NCBI RefSeq assembly: GCF_027587205.1
Contig: NZ_JAPDOD010000039.1
Span: 1-64,000 of the forward strand
Length of the DNA: 64,000 bases
Reading direction: 5' to 3'
Source: Solirubrobacter ginsenosidimutans
GTDB lineage: Bacteria > Actinomycetota > Thermoleophilia > Solirubrobacterales > Solirubrobacteraceae
The notes beneath the pieces were generated by a model, which saw only the letters and a list, made by a program, of their open reading frames with translations, had not been told where the DNA came from and did no database searches. Positions 49,131-57,311 of this stretch are shown piece after piece. Position 1 is the first letter of the stretch. Each line of letters begins with the position of its first letter. Position numbers and translations under genes: made by a program.

Positions 49131-51353
49131 ATGCCCGGCCGGCCAGGCCTCCTGGCAGCCGCCATCGCGACGACGCTGTTGGTCACAGCGTCGCCGGCGA
49201 TGGCGGCTGCCGATCTCACGATCTCCGCGACCCATTCGCGCGGGACGCTGTTGAAGGTGGAAGGGACGAACACGACCGTCAATCCGGCGACGTTGACCTT
49301 GAAGGTCGCAAACGCCGGAGCCGACCCGACGTCCGGGGTCGTGACGGTGGCCGACGCGCTGCCGGCCGGGCTGACGGCGCTGATCAACGACGCGCCTTCG
49401 GGCGCGGGTGCGGTCGCGGCTTCCGGGGCGGGCTGGACCTGCGTGACGACGACGTGCACGCGGTCGGACGCGCTGGCGCCGGGCGCGTCGTACCCGGAGA
49501 TCAAGGTGACGGTCAAGACGGCCAACACGGCACCCGCGTCGGTGACGAACGCGCCGACGGTCTCGGGTGGCGGGGACGCGGACGGCGCGTCGGCGTCGGA
49601 CGTCATCCCGATCGTCACCGACGCGTGCACCAACGGGTGGGCGGCGTCGGAGAAGATCCAGTTCGCCCCGCCGGTGCCGGCGATCGACTCGGGCGTGTTG
49701 AACGTCGAGCGACTGGACGGCTGCACGGTGCTGGACAAGATCTGGGAGGCGGAGCCGTTCGCGTCGCACACGGCGTTCGTCGCGCATGTGACGTCGGTGC
49801 TGGGTGACTTCTCGCTGACGCAGGGCGAGAAGGACTCGATCGTCTCGGCCGCGACGCAGTCGCTGGTGGGGACCACGTCGGACCATCAGGTCGACAACTC
49901 CTGCACCAACCGCGTGGCGTTCACGTTCGACGACGGCCCGTCGATGTACCGCCCGCGGACGCTGCAGTACTTCCGCGACAAGCAGGTGCACGGCGACTTC
50001 TTCGACCTCGGGATGCGCGCCGAGGCCAACCCGGACATCGAGCGCTTCACGGTCGCCGAGGGCCACGTCCTGCTCTCGCACACCTACAACCACACCGACA
50101 TGAACGCGCTCTCGGACGCGGCGAAGATCGAGGAGATCAAGCACAACGAGAACGTGTTCAACGCGATGGGCGCGCCGTTCACGTTCAAGGGCATCCGCAC
50201 GCCCTTCGGGTCGGCCAACACCCACACGCAGGAAGTGGTCGCCGCGCAGGGCTACACGTACTTCCTGACCCGGATCGAGACCGGCAACGACTACGAGCCG
50301 GCGACGACCGCGCAGCAAACCGCCGACGGCATCATCTCCCGGTTCCGCCCGGGCGCGATCATCGGCATCCACGACGGGCCGATCGACACGCCCGCGGGCT
50401 TGGCGACGTCGGACGCCGTGCCGATGATCATCGATCGCGGGCGCGCGATGGGGTACTGCTTCGGCAAGGTGGACCGGTCCGGCCAGGTCGTGGCCGACCG
50501 CTACGTGTCCTCGGATCGCCCGATCCCGCAGGCGACCAACCCGGTGCCGTACAACTTCCTCGAGCGAGCGGGCACGCCTCCGGGGCAGTGGTTCGTCGCG
50601 CCCGACGGGCTCGCGATCGACGCCACGCACTCGCCGGCCGTGTTCGTGCGCGGCGGCAACGGGACGATCACGATCAACGTCTCGAGCCTGCTGGACGTGC
50701 CGAGCGACGCCGACCCGGTGGGCGGGTCGGCGGTCACGGTCACGGACGCGATCCCGACCGGGCTCAACGTGGTCTCGGCGACCGGGACCGGGTGGACGTG
50801 CACCGGCTCGCGGACGCGCACGTGCACGCGGGCCGACACGCTCGCCCCGCACGCGTCCTACCCGCCGATCACGATCGCGGTGACGGCGGCGACCACCGCG
50901 CCGGGCGTCGTCTCCAACGTGCCGAAGTACATCGCGCACGGGCAGAGCTGGGCGAACATCGACACCGATCCGATCTCGGTGGGTGTGCCGGCGACCGGCG
51001 ACGTGGGCGGCTCCGTGCCGGCGACGCTGGCGCTGACGATGGGCCCCGCGGCGGTGTTCGCGCCGTTCACGCCGGGCGTGGCGAAGGACTACACGGCGGC
51101 GACCACCGCGTCCGTCACCACGACGGCGGGCGACGCGACGCTGAGCGTGTCCGGTCCCGACCACCTGGTCAACGGCGCGTTCGCGCTGCCCTCGGCGTTG
51201 GCGGTCGATTGGGCGCCCAAGACCTGGTCGGCTCCGGCCTCCAACGACCCGGTGGCGATCACCATCAAGCAGCACATCGGCGCCGCCGACGCGCTGCGCA
51301 CCGGCGCGTACTCGACGACCCTGACCTGGACGTTGTCGACGACCACGCCCTGA
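49131..51353 (+). CDS. Secreted polysaccharide deacetylase (NodB domain) with beta domains
   Basis: This is a 740-residue exported enzyme. Signal peptide LLAAAIATTLLVTASPAMAA; DUF11-like beta domain (about 28-160); NodB domain (about 255-450) with RVAFTFDDGPS (metal Asp), SHTYNHTDMN (His-x3-His type), and GIRTPFGSANTHTQ; a second DUF11-like domain (about 490-620); and a C-terminal module from about 625 shared with the GH2 enzyme. It probably deacetylates chitin or another N-acetylated glycan, feeding the glucosaminidase. It is flanked on both sides by family B palindromes. Confidence 0.88.
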   Translation: MPGRPGLLAAAIATTLLVTASPAMAAADLTISATHSRGTLLKVEGTNTTVNPATLTLKVANAGADPTSGVVTVADALPAGLTALINDAPSGAGAVAASGAGWTCVTTTCTRSDALAPGASYPEIKVTVKTANTAPASVTNAPTVSGGGDADGASASDVIPIVTDACTNGWAASEKIQFAPPVPAIDSGVLNVERLDGCTVLDKIWEAEPFASHTAFVAHVTSVLGDFSLTQGEKDSIVSAATQSLVGTTSDHQVDNSCTNRVAFTFDDGPSMYRPRTLQYFRDKQVHGDFFDLGMRAEANPDIERFTVAEGHVLLSHTYNHTDMNALSDAAKIEEIKHNENVFNAMGAPFTFKGIRTPFGSANTHTQEVVAAQGYTYFLTRIETGNDYEPATTAQQTADGIISRFRPGAIIGIHDGPIDTPAGLATSDAVPMIIDRGRAMGYCFGKVDRSGQVVADRYVSSDRPIPQATNPVPYNFLERAGTPPGQWFVAPDGLAIDATHSPAVFVRGGNGTITINVSSLLDVPSDADPVGGSAVTVTDAIPTGLNVVSATGTGWTCTGSRTRTCTRADTLAPHASYPPITIAVTAATTAPGVVSNVPKYIAHGQSWANIDTDPISVGVPATGDVGGSVPATLALTMGPAAVFAPFTPGVAKDYTAATTASVTTTAGDATLSVSGPDHLVNGAFALPSALAVDWAPKTWSAPASNDPVAITIKQHIGAADALRTGAYSTTLTWTLSTTTP

Positions 51354-51366
51354 CCCCTCCGAAACC

Positions 51367-51407
51367 TAAACCCCACCTAAGGGGTCTGGCCCCTTAGGTG
51401 GGGTTTA
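51367..51407. repeat. Palindromic element family B, copy 3
   Basis: TAAACCCCACCTAAGGGG at 51367-51384 pairs with CCCCTTAGGTGGGGTTTA at 51390-51407 around TCTGG. It lies between convergent genes, and its right end supplies the TAA stop of the YbaK gene (51405-51407), just as copy 1 does for the ROK gene. Confidence 0.9.
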
Positions 51408-51881
51408 TCTTGCGATCGCGGCTGCGACCGCGTTCGTGAGCCGGATCAGGTCGGCCGGTGTGAGCTCGATCTCGAGCCCGCGCCGGCCGCCTGAGACGTG
51501 GATCGCCGGGTGGTCGAGCGCGCTCGAGTCGAGCACCGTCGGCAGCGCCTTCTTCTGGCCGAGCGGGCTGATGCCGCCCGCGACGTAGCCGGTCGTGCGC
51601 TCCGCCTGCTTGACGTCGGCCATCTGCGCCTTCTTGCCCTTGACGGCTTGGGCGAGCGCTTTCAGGTCGAGTTGGTGCTGGACCGGCACGATCGCGACGG
51701 TGAGCTTGCCGTCGACGTCGGCGACCAATGTCTTGAAGACCGTGGCGGGATCGAGGCCGAGCGCCTCCGCGGCCTCCAGCCCATAGGACTCGTGCTTCGG
51801 ATCATGCTCGTAGGCGTGGGTGACGACCGGGACCTTGGCCCGTTCGAGCGCCTTCGTCGCGGGTGTCGCCTTGCTGCTCAG
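51405..51881 (-). CDS. ybaK: Cys-tRNA(Pro) deacylase, YbaK/EbsC family
   Basis: This is a 158-residue editing enzyme that clears mischarged Cys-tRNA(Pro). Motifs are ATVFKTLVADVDGKLTVAIVP, DLKALAQAVKGKKAQMADV (catalytic Lys region), GYVAGGISPLGQKKALPTVLD, and the HVSGGRRGLEIELTPADLI end. No ATG, GTG or TTG fits the conserved N-terminus (SSKATPATKAL). A CTG at 51881 overlaps the upstream stop as CTGA and is the best start candidate. The stop codon lies in palindrome B3. Confidence 0.88.
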   Translation of the reverse strand: MSSKATPATKALERAKVPVVTHAYEHDPKHESYGLEAAEALGLDPATVFKTLVADVDGKLTVAIVPVQHQLDLKALAQAVKGKKAQMADVKQAERTTGYVAGGISPLGQKKALPTVLDSSALDHPAIHVSGGRRGLEIELTPADLIRLTNAVAAAIAR

Positions 51882-52816
51882 GCGGTCAGCTTTACACGCT
51901 CGCGCACGTAGGGTTCGAGGCCGTCCATCGCGCGGGCGATCGCCCACGTGTGGTTCCAGCGCAGGACGGGGCGCAGGAAGGGCGTGAGGAGCTTCAGCAG
52001 CCGGCGGTCGGCGTGCACCTGCCAGTCGAAGCGCACGTGGGTGCCGCCGTCGGCGTTCTCGCTCAGCGTCCAGATGCCGGTGCCGCGCAGGTCGCCGTCC
52101 GTCTCGCCCTGAAGGCGGTGCGGGCGCTCGGAGTGGATGGTCCGCGTGCGCGTGTGCAGGTGGTACGGCAGCCTGCCCTTGAAGTGCTGGTGGGTGTACT
52201 CGCCGTCCTCGGTGGCGCTGATGTAGACGCCCTTCCACCACTGCGGGTAGGTCGTGCCGTCGGCGAGCGCGTCGAAGACGTCCTCCGGCGGCGCGGCGAC
52301 GTCCCACTCGTCGACGAACGTGTACTCGTCGTCGAGCAGGGCGGCGATCCGCTGCTGGGTCTTCAGGCTCGGCCGCGCCGCGTGGCCCGCCTCACCCAGC
52401 TCGCGCACGAACTTCGCCCCGGAGAGTGGCTTCGGGAAGCCGAAGCGGTTGTATTCGAGCTCGGCGAGGCGGGTGAAGAACTCGTCACTGCGCCCGCTCG
52501 GGGTCAGGCGGATGCGGATGCGACCCGGCTCGGCGCTCCCGGGCTTCTGGACGTGGGGCGTGTCGGGCGGGATCGTGATCTCGTCGCCGGCCGTCAGCAC
52601 GTGGGTCTTGCCGTGCAACTTCACGATCATCGCGCCCTCGATCACGGTGTGGTGCTCGGTGACGCCCACGTGGACGTGGGCGACGGTGATGAAGCCGCGG
52701 GGCTCGCCGATGACGTCGACCTCGGTGTACTCGCCGGCGGTCGACTCCGCGGTCGCGCGGAACTCCACGCGGACTCCGAGCTCCGGCACATCGATGACGT
52801 CACCTGGCTTGGCCAT
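51878..52816 (-). CDS. Cupin plus SRPBCC domain fusion protein
   Basis: The gene encodes a 312-residue protein. The N-terminal cupin (about 25-105) has FITVAHVHVGVTEHHTVIEG, the His-x-His-type metal motif, and ITIPPDTPHVQKPG. The C-terminal SRPBCC/polyketide-cyclase-like domain (about 165-310) has VDEWDVAAPPEDVFDAL, YPQWWKGVY and THVRFDWQVHADRRLL. The first binds metal or a small ligand, the second a hydrophobic ligand. The combined role is unknown. It ends in the CTGA overlap with ybaK. Confidence 0.85.
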   Translation of the reverse strand: MAKPGDVIDVPELGVRVEFRATAESTAGEYTEVDVIGEPRGFITVAHVHVGVTEHHTVIEGAMIVKLHGKTHVLTAGDEITIPPDTPHVQKPGSAEPGRIRIRLTPSGRSDEFFTRLAELEYNRFGFPKPLSGAKFVRELGEAGHAARPSLKTQQRIAALLDDEYTFVDEWDVAAPPEDVFDALADGTTYPQWWKGVYISATEDGEYTHQHFKGRLPYHLHTRTRTIHSERPHRLQGETDGDLRGTGIWTLSENADGGTHVRFDWQVHADRRLLKLLTPFLRPVLRWNHTWAIARAMDGLEPYVRERVKLTA

Positions 52817-52842
52817 TTCGATTCCCCTATACGCTCGCGGTT

Positions 52843-53319
52843 ATGAGCGCTTATGCACGTCTTGCACCGATTTGGATCACTGCCGCGGTACTGATCTTCG
52901 CACCGTCCGCGCAGGCCCTGGTCCAGATCGATCAGGGGATCGCGGGCGCACGCCTCGAGAACACGCGCGACCAGGTGCGCGCGGCGCTCGGCAAGCCGAT
53001 CAAGATCAAGTCCTCGAAGAACGACTTCGGGCCGTTCGTCGAGTACCGCTACTCCGGTGGCCTGCGCATCACGTTCCAGGGCCGGGACAAGGTGACCGCG
53101 GTCGAGACCACCGGCAAGGGCGACCGGACGACGTCGGACATCGGCGTCGGGTCGAGCGAGGCCGACGTCGTGGCGAAGGTCAAGGGCGTCAAGTGCGAAG
53201 GCGTCGGCTCGACGCGCTCCTGCCACACCGGCAACTTCGTCGCGGGCCAGAAGATCACCGACTTCCGCATCGTCAACGGGAACGTGGCGAGCGTCACCGT
53301 CGGCATCGTGGTCGACTAA
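52843..53319 (+). CDS. Small secreted protein, unknown function
   Basis: This is a 158-residue protein with a signal peptide (APIWITAAVLIFAPSAQA). The mature part (about 135 aa) has the pattern IDQGIAGARLENTRDQVRAALGKP and IGVGSSEADVVAKVKGVKCEG, two copies of a short helix-turn unit seen in SmpA/OmlA/BLIP-like folds. Two Cys (KCEG and RSCHT) could form a disulfide. The gene ends 4 bp into the convergent MerB-like gene. Confidence 0.7.
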   Translation: MSAYARLAPIWITAAVLIFAPSAQALVQIDQGIAGARLENTRDQVRAALGKPIKIKSSKNDFGPFVEYRYSGGLRITFQGRDKVTAVETTGKGDRTTSDIGVGSSEADVVAKVKGVKCEGVGSTRSCHTGNFVAGQKITDFRIVNGNVASVTVGIVVD

Positions 53320-53870
53320 TCGAGGCGCCAGAACTCGCCCGTCAGGCCCACCGAGTCGAGGATCGCCTGCGACTCCGCGAGCGTGCGCGGGCGCCAGTCG
53401 GGGTCGAGGCGGTTGCCGTACCAGCGCCGGGCGAGCTCGGCCAGCGTCGTCAGGTCCACCAACTCGCCCTCCGTGACTTCCTCCTCCGACCGGAAGAGCC
53501 GCATCGTCGCTCAGGTGAAGGCGATGTCGTCCCACCAGTGCGAGGCGGGGACGAGGACGCCGAACACGGCGTCGCCGTCGCGCGGCAAGGTGACGCCCTG
53601 GGCGGTGATCGTCGCGTCCTGGAGGCCGAGCGCGGCGACGATCCCGAACGCGTCCCACGCGCAGTTGCCCCACCAGGTACGGCCCCCGCAATCCACCCGC
53701 GCGCCGGCGGTGTGGTTGGCGAACGGGTGCGCCATCAGGACCCGGCCGTCGTCGTCGAGGGCGACGACGTGCTGCGCGGCGAGCGAGCGATAGTCGGCCT
53801 CGGGCAGTGGCGCGCCGGCCGCGAAGGCCTCCAAGAGCGCTCGGCGCAGCTGGAGGTCGTGCTCGTCCAT
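53316..53870 (-). CDS. MerB-like organomercurial lyase family protein, candidate selenoprotein (in-frame TGA)
   Basis: One continuous frame of 185 codons contains a single TGA at 53511-53513. The part before it (119 aa) has MAHPFANHTAGARVDCGG and WGNCAWDAFG, matching the MerB Cys-x-x-Asp active-site region (C96, D99). The part after it reads ATMRLFRSEEEVTEGELVDL, then RWYGNRLDPDWRPRTLAES, as in intact MerB-like proteins. The TGA falls where MerB has catalytic Cys159 (between DDIAFT and ATMRLF). A perfect hairpin with GGUC loop follows 12 nt after the TGA. Sec insertion is inferred; otherwise it is two fragments (53511-53870, 53316-53504) split by a nonsense codon. It may split C-metal or related bonds. 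Confidence 0.75.
53481..53498 (-). promoter_or_regulatory. bSECIS-like hairpin after in-frame TGA
   Basis: On the mRNA strand CUCUUCC-GGUC-GGAGGAG forms seven base pairs (one G-U) with tetraloop GGUC. Counting the U of UGA as 1, the loop is at nucleotides 23-26; in E. coli fdhF the GGUC loop is at 22-25. The stem also encodes LFRSEE of the protein. Confidence 0.65.
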
Positions 53871-53917
53871 CCACTAATTCTTGACACACTTCACGTTCCG
53901 CCGGGAAAGGGAGCCCC

Positions 53918-55390
53918 ATGGGCGATGAAGTCGCCGATATCACTTTCAGCCGCGAGAACCGTCAGCGCTATCGCGACAAGGTCAAGCTGTGCCTCGACGT
54001 CTTCGCTCGCATGCTGGCCGAGTCGCGCTTCGATCCGGACCGCCGGTCGATCGGATTGGAGATCGAGCTCAACCTGACCGAGGAGACCGGCGACCCGGCA
54101 CTGGCGAACACCCACGTGCTCGAGCTGATCGCCGACGACGACTTCCAGACCGAGCTGGCGCAGTTCAACATCGAGATCAACATCCCGCCGCGCAAGCTCG
54201 AGGGCAAGGTCTTCTCCGAGCTCGAGGAGACCGTCCGGCGCGATCTCAACCACGCCGAGGAGCAGTCCTCCAAGGCGCACGCGCACATGATGATCATCGG
54301 CATCCTGCCGACGCTCACCGAGAAGCTGCTCAACGGGTCGGCTTTGAGCGCGAACCCGCGCTACAAGCTGCTCAACGAGCAGATCTTCGCCGCCCGCGGG
54401 GAGGACTTGGAGATCAACATCTCCGGCGTCGAGCGGCTCGCGATCATGGCCGACACGATCGCCCCCGAGGCGGCCTGCACGAGCGTGCAGCTGCACCAGC
54501 TGATCGATCCGGCGCGGTTCGGCGCCCACTGGAACGCCGCGCAGGCGATCGCCGGGCTGCAGATGGCCGTGGGCGCGAACTCGCCGTTCTTCTTCGGGCG
54601 CGAGCTGTGGCGGGAGACGCGGATCGCGCTCTTCGAACAGACCACGGACACGCGGCCGGAGGAGCTCAAGGCCCAAGGCGTGCGCCCGCGAGTGTGGTTC
54701 GGCGAGCGCTGGATCACGTCGATCTTCGACCTCTTCGAGGAGAACGTCCGCTACTTCCCCGCGCTGCTGCCGGTGGTCGAGGACGAGGATCCGATGGCGG
54801 TCCTGGAGAGCGGTGGCGCGCCGAAGCTGCAGGAACTGCGGCTGCACAACGGGACGATCTACCGCTGGAACCGCCCGATCTACGACATCGCGCGCGGGCG
54901 CCCGCACCTGCGCGTGGAAAACCGCGTGCTGCCGGCGGGCCCGACGATCGTCGACACGCTGGCCAACGCCGCCTTCTACTACGGCCTCGTGCGGGTGCTG
55001 GTCGAGGACGATCGCCCCGTCTGGTCCTCGATGTCCTTCGACGCGGCGCGCGAGAACTTCTACGAGGGCGCGCGACTGGGCATCGACGCGCGGGTGTACT
55101 GGCCCAACGTGGGTGAGGCGCCGGCCACCGAGCTCGTGCTCCGTCGGCTGCTCCCGATGGCCCGCGACGGCCTCGCCCGCTGGGGTGTGGACTCCGCGGA
55201 TGCCGACCGCCTGCTCGAGATCATCGAGCGCCGCTGCGTCCTCGGCGTCAATGGCGCGTCCTGGCAGGCGGCCGCGTTCCACCGCCTCTACGAGAACCTC
55301 GACCGCGCCGACGCCCTGCGCGAGATGACCGTCCGCTACCGCGAGCACATGCACTCCAACGAGCCGGTCCACACCTGGCCGCTGCCCTGA
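53918..55390 (+). CDS. Glutamate-cysteine ligase family 2 (YbdK-like carboxylate-amine ligase)
   Basis: The gene encodes a 490-residue enzyme of the GCS2 group. Marks are SIGLEIELNLTE near residue 45, AQFNIEINIPPRKL, SVQLHQLIDPARF, AVGANSPFFFGRELW, RLHNGTIYRWNRPIYD and LRVENRVLPAGPTIVD. The family makes gamma-glutamyl amide bonds (glutathione, mycothiol-unrelated thiols, or other glutamate conjugates). GGGAG precedes the ATG. The length is longer than classic YbdK (about 370), as in actinobacterial homologues. Substrate unproven. Confidence 0.9.
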   Translation: MGDEVADITFSRENRQRYRDKVKLCLDVFARMLAESRFDPDRRSIGLEIELNLTEETGDPALANTHVLELIADDDFQTELAQFNIEINIPPRKLEGKVFSELEETVRRDLNHAEEQSSKAHAHMMIIGILPTLTEKLLNGSALSANPRYKLLNEQIFAARGEDLEINISGVERLAIMADTIAPEAACTSVQLHQLIDPARFGAHWNAAQAIAGLQMAVGANSPFFFGRELWRETRIALFEQTTDTRPEELKAQGVRPRVWFGERWITSIFDLFEENVRYFPALLPVVEDEDPMAVLESGGAPKLQELRLHNGTIYRWNRPIYDIARGRPHLRVENRVLPAGPTIVDTLANAAFYYGLVRVLVEDDRPVWSSMSFDAARENFYEGARLGIDARVYWPNVGEAPATELVLRRLLPMARDGLARWGVDSADADRLLEIIERRCVLGVNGASWQAAAFHRLYENLDRADALREMTVRYREHMHSNEPVHTWPLP

Positions 55391-55448
55391 GTCACAACGC
55401 TGATCGCCGCGGTTTCCACGCGTCGGACTAAGGGCACGCCACTAGGCA

Positions 55449-55826
55449 ATGGACGGAACGCTCGACCTGACGTTGCGGCGCGAATCTCGCTCGGTGGCCG
55501 AGGCGCGCACGCGGGTCTGCGAAGCGATCGGACCGCAGCTCTCCAACGGCATGGGCGAGACGCTCAAGCTGCTCGTCTCCGAGGTGGTCACGAACGCCGT
55601 CAGACACGGCGGCAACGACGGACCGGTGGAGCTGCACGCGAGCTGGAACTCCGAGATCCGCGTCGCGGTGCAGGACCACGGCGAGGGTTTCTCACCCGCC
55701 CCGCGCAACGGCGGGCCCGACGAGTCCGGGGGCTTCGGTCTCTACCTCGTCGGCCAGCTCGCCGATCGCTGGGGCGTCGAGACCGACGGCGGCACCACCG
55801 TCTGGTTCGTCCTGCGGCGGCACTAG
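55449..55826 (+). CDS. Anti-sigma-factor-type ATP-binding protein (HATPase_c_2)
   Basis: This is a 125-residue RsbW-like ATPase domain: LLVSEVVTNAVRHGGNDG (N-box), VQDHGEGFSPA (G1), and GGFGLYLVGQLADRWGVE (G2). It is likely a serine kinase or anti-sigma factor working with the STAS protein encoded just downstream. Confidence 0.9.
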   Translation: MDGTLDLTLRRESRSVAEARTRVCEAIGPQLSNGMGETLKLLVSEVVTNAVRHGGNDGPVELHASWNSEIRVAVQDHGEGFSPAPRNGGPDESGGFGLYLVGQLADRWGVETDGGTTVWFVLRRH

Positions 55827-55874
55827 TGCGGTAGCGTCCGTTGGACGAGCCCGCACGGTCCCACGCGCTGGAAG

Positions 55875-56168
55875 CTGACGGAGGTCGCCGACCTGCGCGG
55901 AGATCGGTTGCTCGTCCTGCACGGTGAGCTGGACATCGCCACCGCGCCCGAGCTGGTCGAGATCCTGCACCGGATGCGCCGTCAGCGCCACGCCGTGGTG
56001 CTCGACCTGGCCGAGATCACCTTCATGGACTCGACCGGGCTGACGACGCTGATGGACGCCCACCTCGCCGCCGAGGGCAACGGCTGGTCGTTCGAGATCC
56101 GGCGCGCGTCGCCGGCCGTGCGCCGCGTCTTCGACCTCGCGGGCGTCGGCCGCCTGCTCGACGAGTAG
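55875..56168 (+). CDS. STAS-domain anti-sigma factor antagonist
   Basis: This is a short STAS protein (about 97 aa). Core is LLVLHGELDIATAPELVEIL, then VVLDLAEITFMDSTGLTTLMDA with the phosphorylatable Ser, and VRRVFDLAGVGRLL. Homology (KLTEVADLRGDR, the first strand) extends upstream of the first usual start (TTG 55908), yet only CTG 55875 or 55893 is available in frame. The real start is therefore unclear. It pairs with the anti-sigma ATPase at 55449 and a PP2C phosphatase such as 2981-4591. Confidence 0.85.
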   Translation: MTEVADLRGDRLLVLHGELDIATAPELVEILHRMRRQRHAVVLDLAEITFMDSTGLTTLMDAHLAAEGNGWSFEIRRASPAVRRVFDLAGVGRLLDE

Positions 56169-56180
56169 CGTTCACCCGGG

Positions 56181-57311
56181 ATGGAGAGCCACATCGCGCC
56201 GCAGACCGAGCCGACCGTTCGGATCGACGCGCTCGAGACGTTCGTCGAGCTGCTCTCCCGCGTCGAAGCCGATCCCAGCTCGGACGCCTTCTACAGCCGC
56301 CTCTGCGAGGCGACGTGCCGGCTCGCGGACATGGATCGCGCCGTCATCTTCCGCTACGACGGCGCGCGCCGGCGCGTGCGCGCCGCGGGCAGCTTCGGCA
56401 TCCCGCTCGAGGCCTTCGCCGACGCCCAGGTGACGGTCGAGACCGTCCCGGTCGCGCGCGAGTCGCTGCTCGAGGACCGCGTGATCGAGATCTCCAGCGC
56501 GATGGCCGAGGGCGTGCCCGACGAGTTCAAGGACCTGATCCGCGAGTCCACCCTCGTCTGCACGCCGATGGCCGCCGCCGGCCGCTGGCTGGGCGTGATC
56601 CTCTCCGACCGCGGCCCGGACCGCCCGCCGCTGGGGGATTCCGAGCGCTACCTGCTCTACACGCTGGGCAAGACCGCCGCGCTCGCCGCCTTCGCCCGCC
56701 TCGCGACCAACAAGCAGGCCCAGGCGCGCCAGCTGCAGGAGCGGATGGACCTCGCGCGCGAGGTGCACGAGTCGGTGATCCAGCGCCTGTTCGGCATCCA
56801 GCTCGTCTTCTCCAGCCAGGCGGAGCTCAGCCCCGCCGCCCGCGAGCGCATCGGCGCCGAGTTGCAAGCCGCGTTGCAGGACCTGCGCCGCGCGCTCCAG
56901 CGCCCGCTCGGCCGCGCCGCCGCGGAGACGGACACGACGCTGCTCGAGGAGGTCGAGCGCCTGCGCCGCGAGCATCGCGATCTGCACCTGACGCTGCGGC
57001 CCGGGTCGGAGGACGTCTTCATCCCGCACGACCTCGAGCCGCTGGCCCAGTCGGTGCTCGCCGAGGCGGTCCGCAACGCCCACAAGCACGCCGGGCCGTC
57101 CAAGGTCGAGGTCAGCCTCGAGATCAAGGATGAGGACACGCTGGTCGTCGACGTGATCAATGACGGCGTGCGCGGCAAGGCCCGCCAGCACGGCATGGGC
57201 CTCAAGCTGGCCGCGCTCGAGGCGCTCCAGGTGGGCGGGATCGTCGAGTTCGGCGAGCGCGAACCGGGGACGTGGCGGGTGCGACTGGCGGTGCCGCTTG
57301 ACCGGACCTGA
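56181..57311 (+). CDS. GAF-domain sensor histidine kinase
   Basis: This is a 376-residue soluble kinase. GAF domain (about 35-180, CRLADMDRAVIFRYDGARRR, STLVCTPMAAAGRWLGVIL), then a HisKA_3-type box LAREVHESVIQRLFGIQLVF with phospho-His, and an ATPase domain with LAEAVRNAHKHAGPSKVEVS and GMGLKLAALEAL. The canonical DxGxG of the ATPase is weakened (VINDGVRGK). It lies directly upstream of, and overlaps, the LuxR regulator. Confidence 0.88.
   Translation: MESHIAPQTEPTVRIDALETFVELLSRVEADPSSDAFYSRLCEATCRLADMDRAVIFRYDGARRRVRAAGSFGIPLEAFADAQVTVETVPVARESLLEDRVIEISSAMAEGVPDEFKDLIRESTLVCTPMAAAGRWLGVILSDRGPDRPPLGDSERYLLYTLGKTAALAAFARLATNKQAQARQLQERMDLAREVHESVIQRLFGIQLVFSSQAELSPAARERIGAELQAALQDLRRALQRPLGRAAAETDTTLLEEVERLRREHRDLHLTLRPGSEDVFIPHDLEPLAQSVLAEAVRNAHKHAGPSKVEVSLEIKDEDTLVVDVINDGVRGKARQHGMGLKLAALEALQVGGIVEFGEREPGTWRVRLAVPLDRT

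Noticed and set aside
53316..53504. Separate 62-residue gene starting at ATG 53504
   Set aside because: It is in frame with the MerB-like frame and continues its family sequence after the TGA, so it is treated as one gene with readthrough or Sec insertion; independent re-initiation cannot be fully excluded.
53881..53886. TTGACA as a -35 box for the GCS2 gene
   Set aside because: No reasonable -10 box occurs 16-19 bp downstream.
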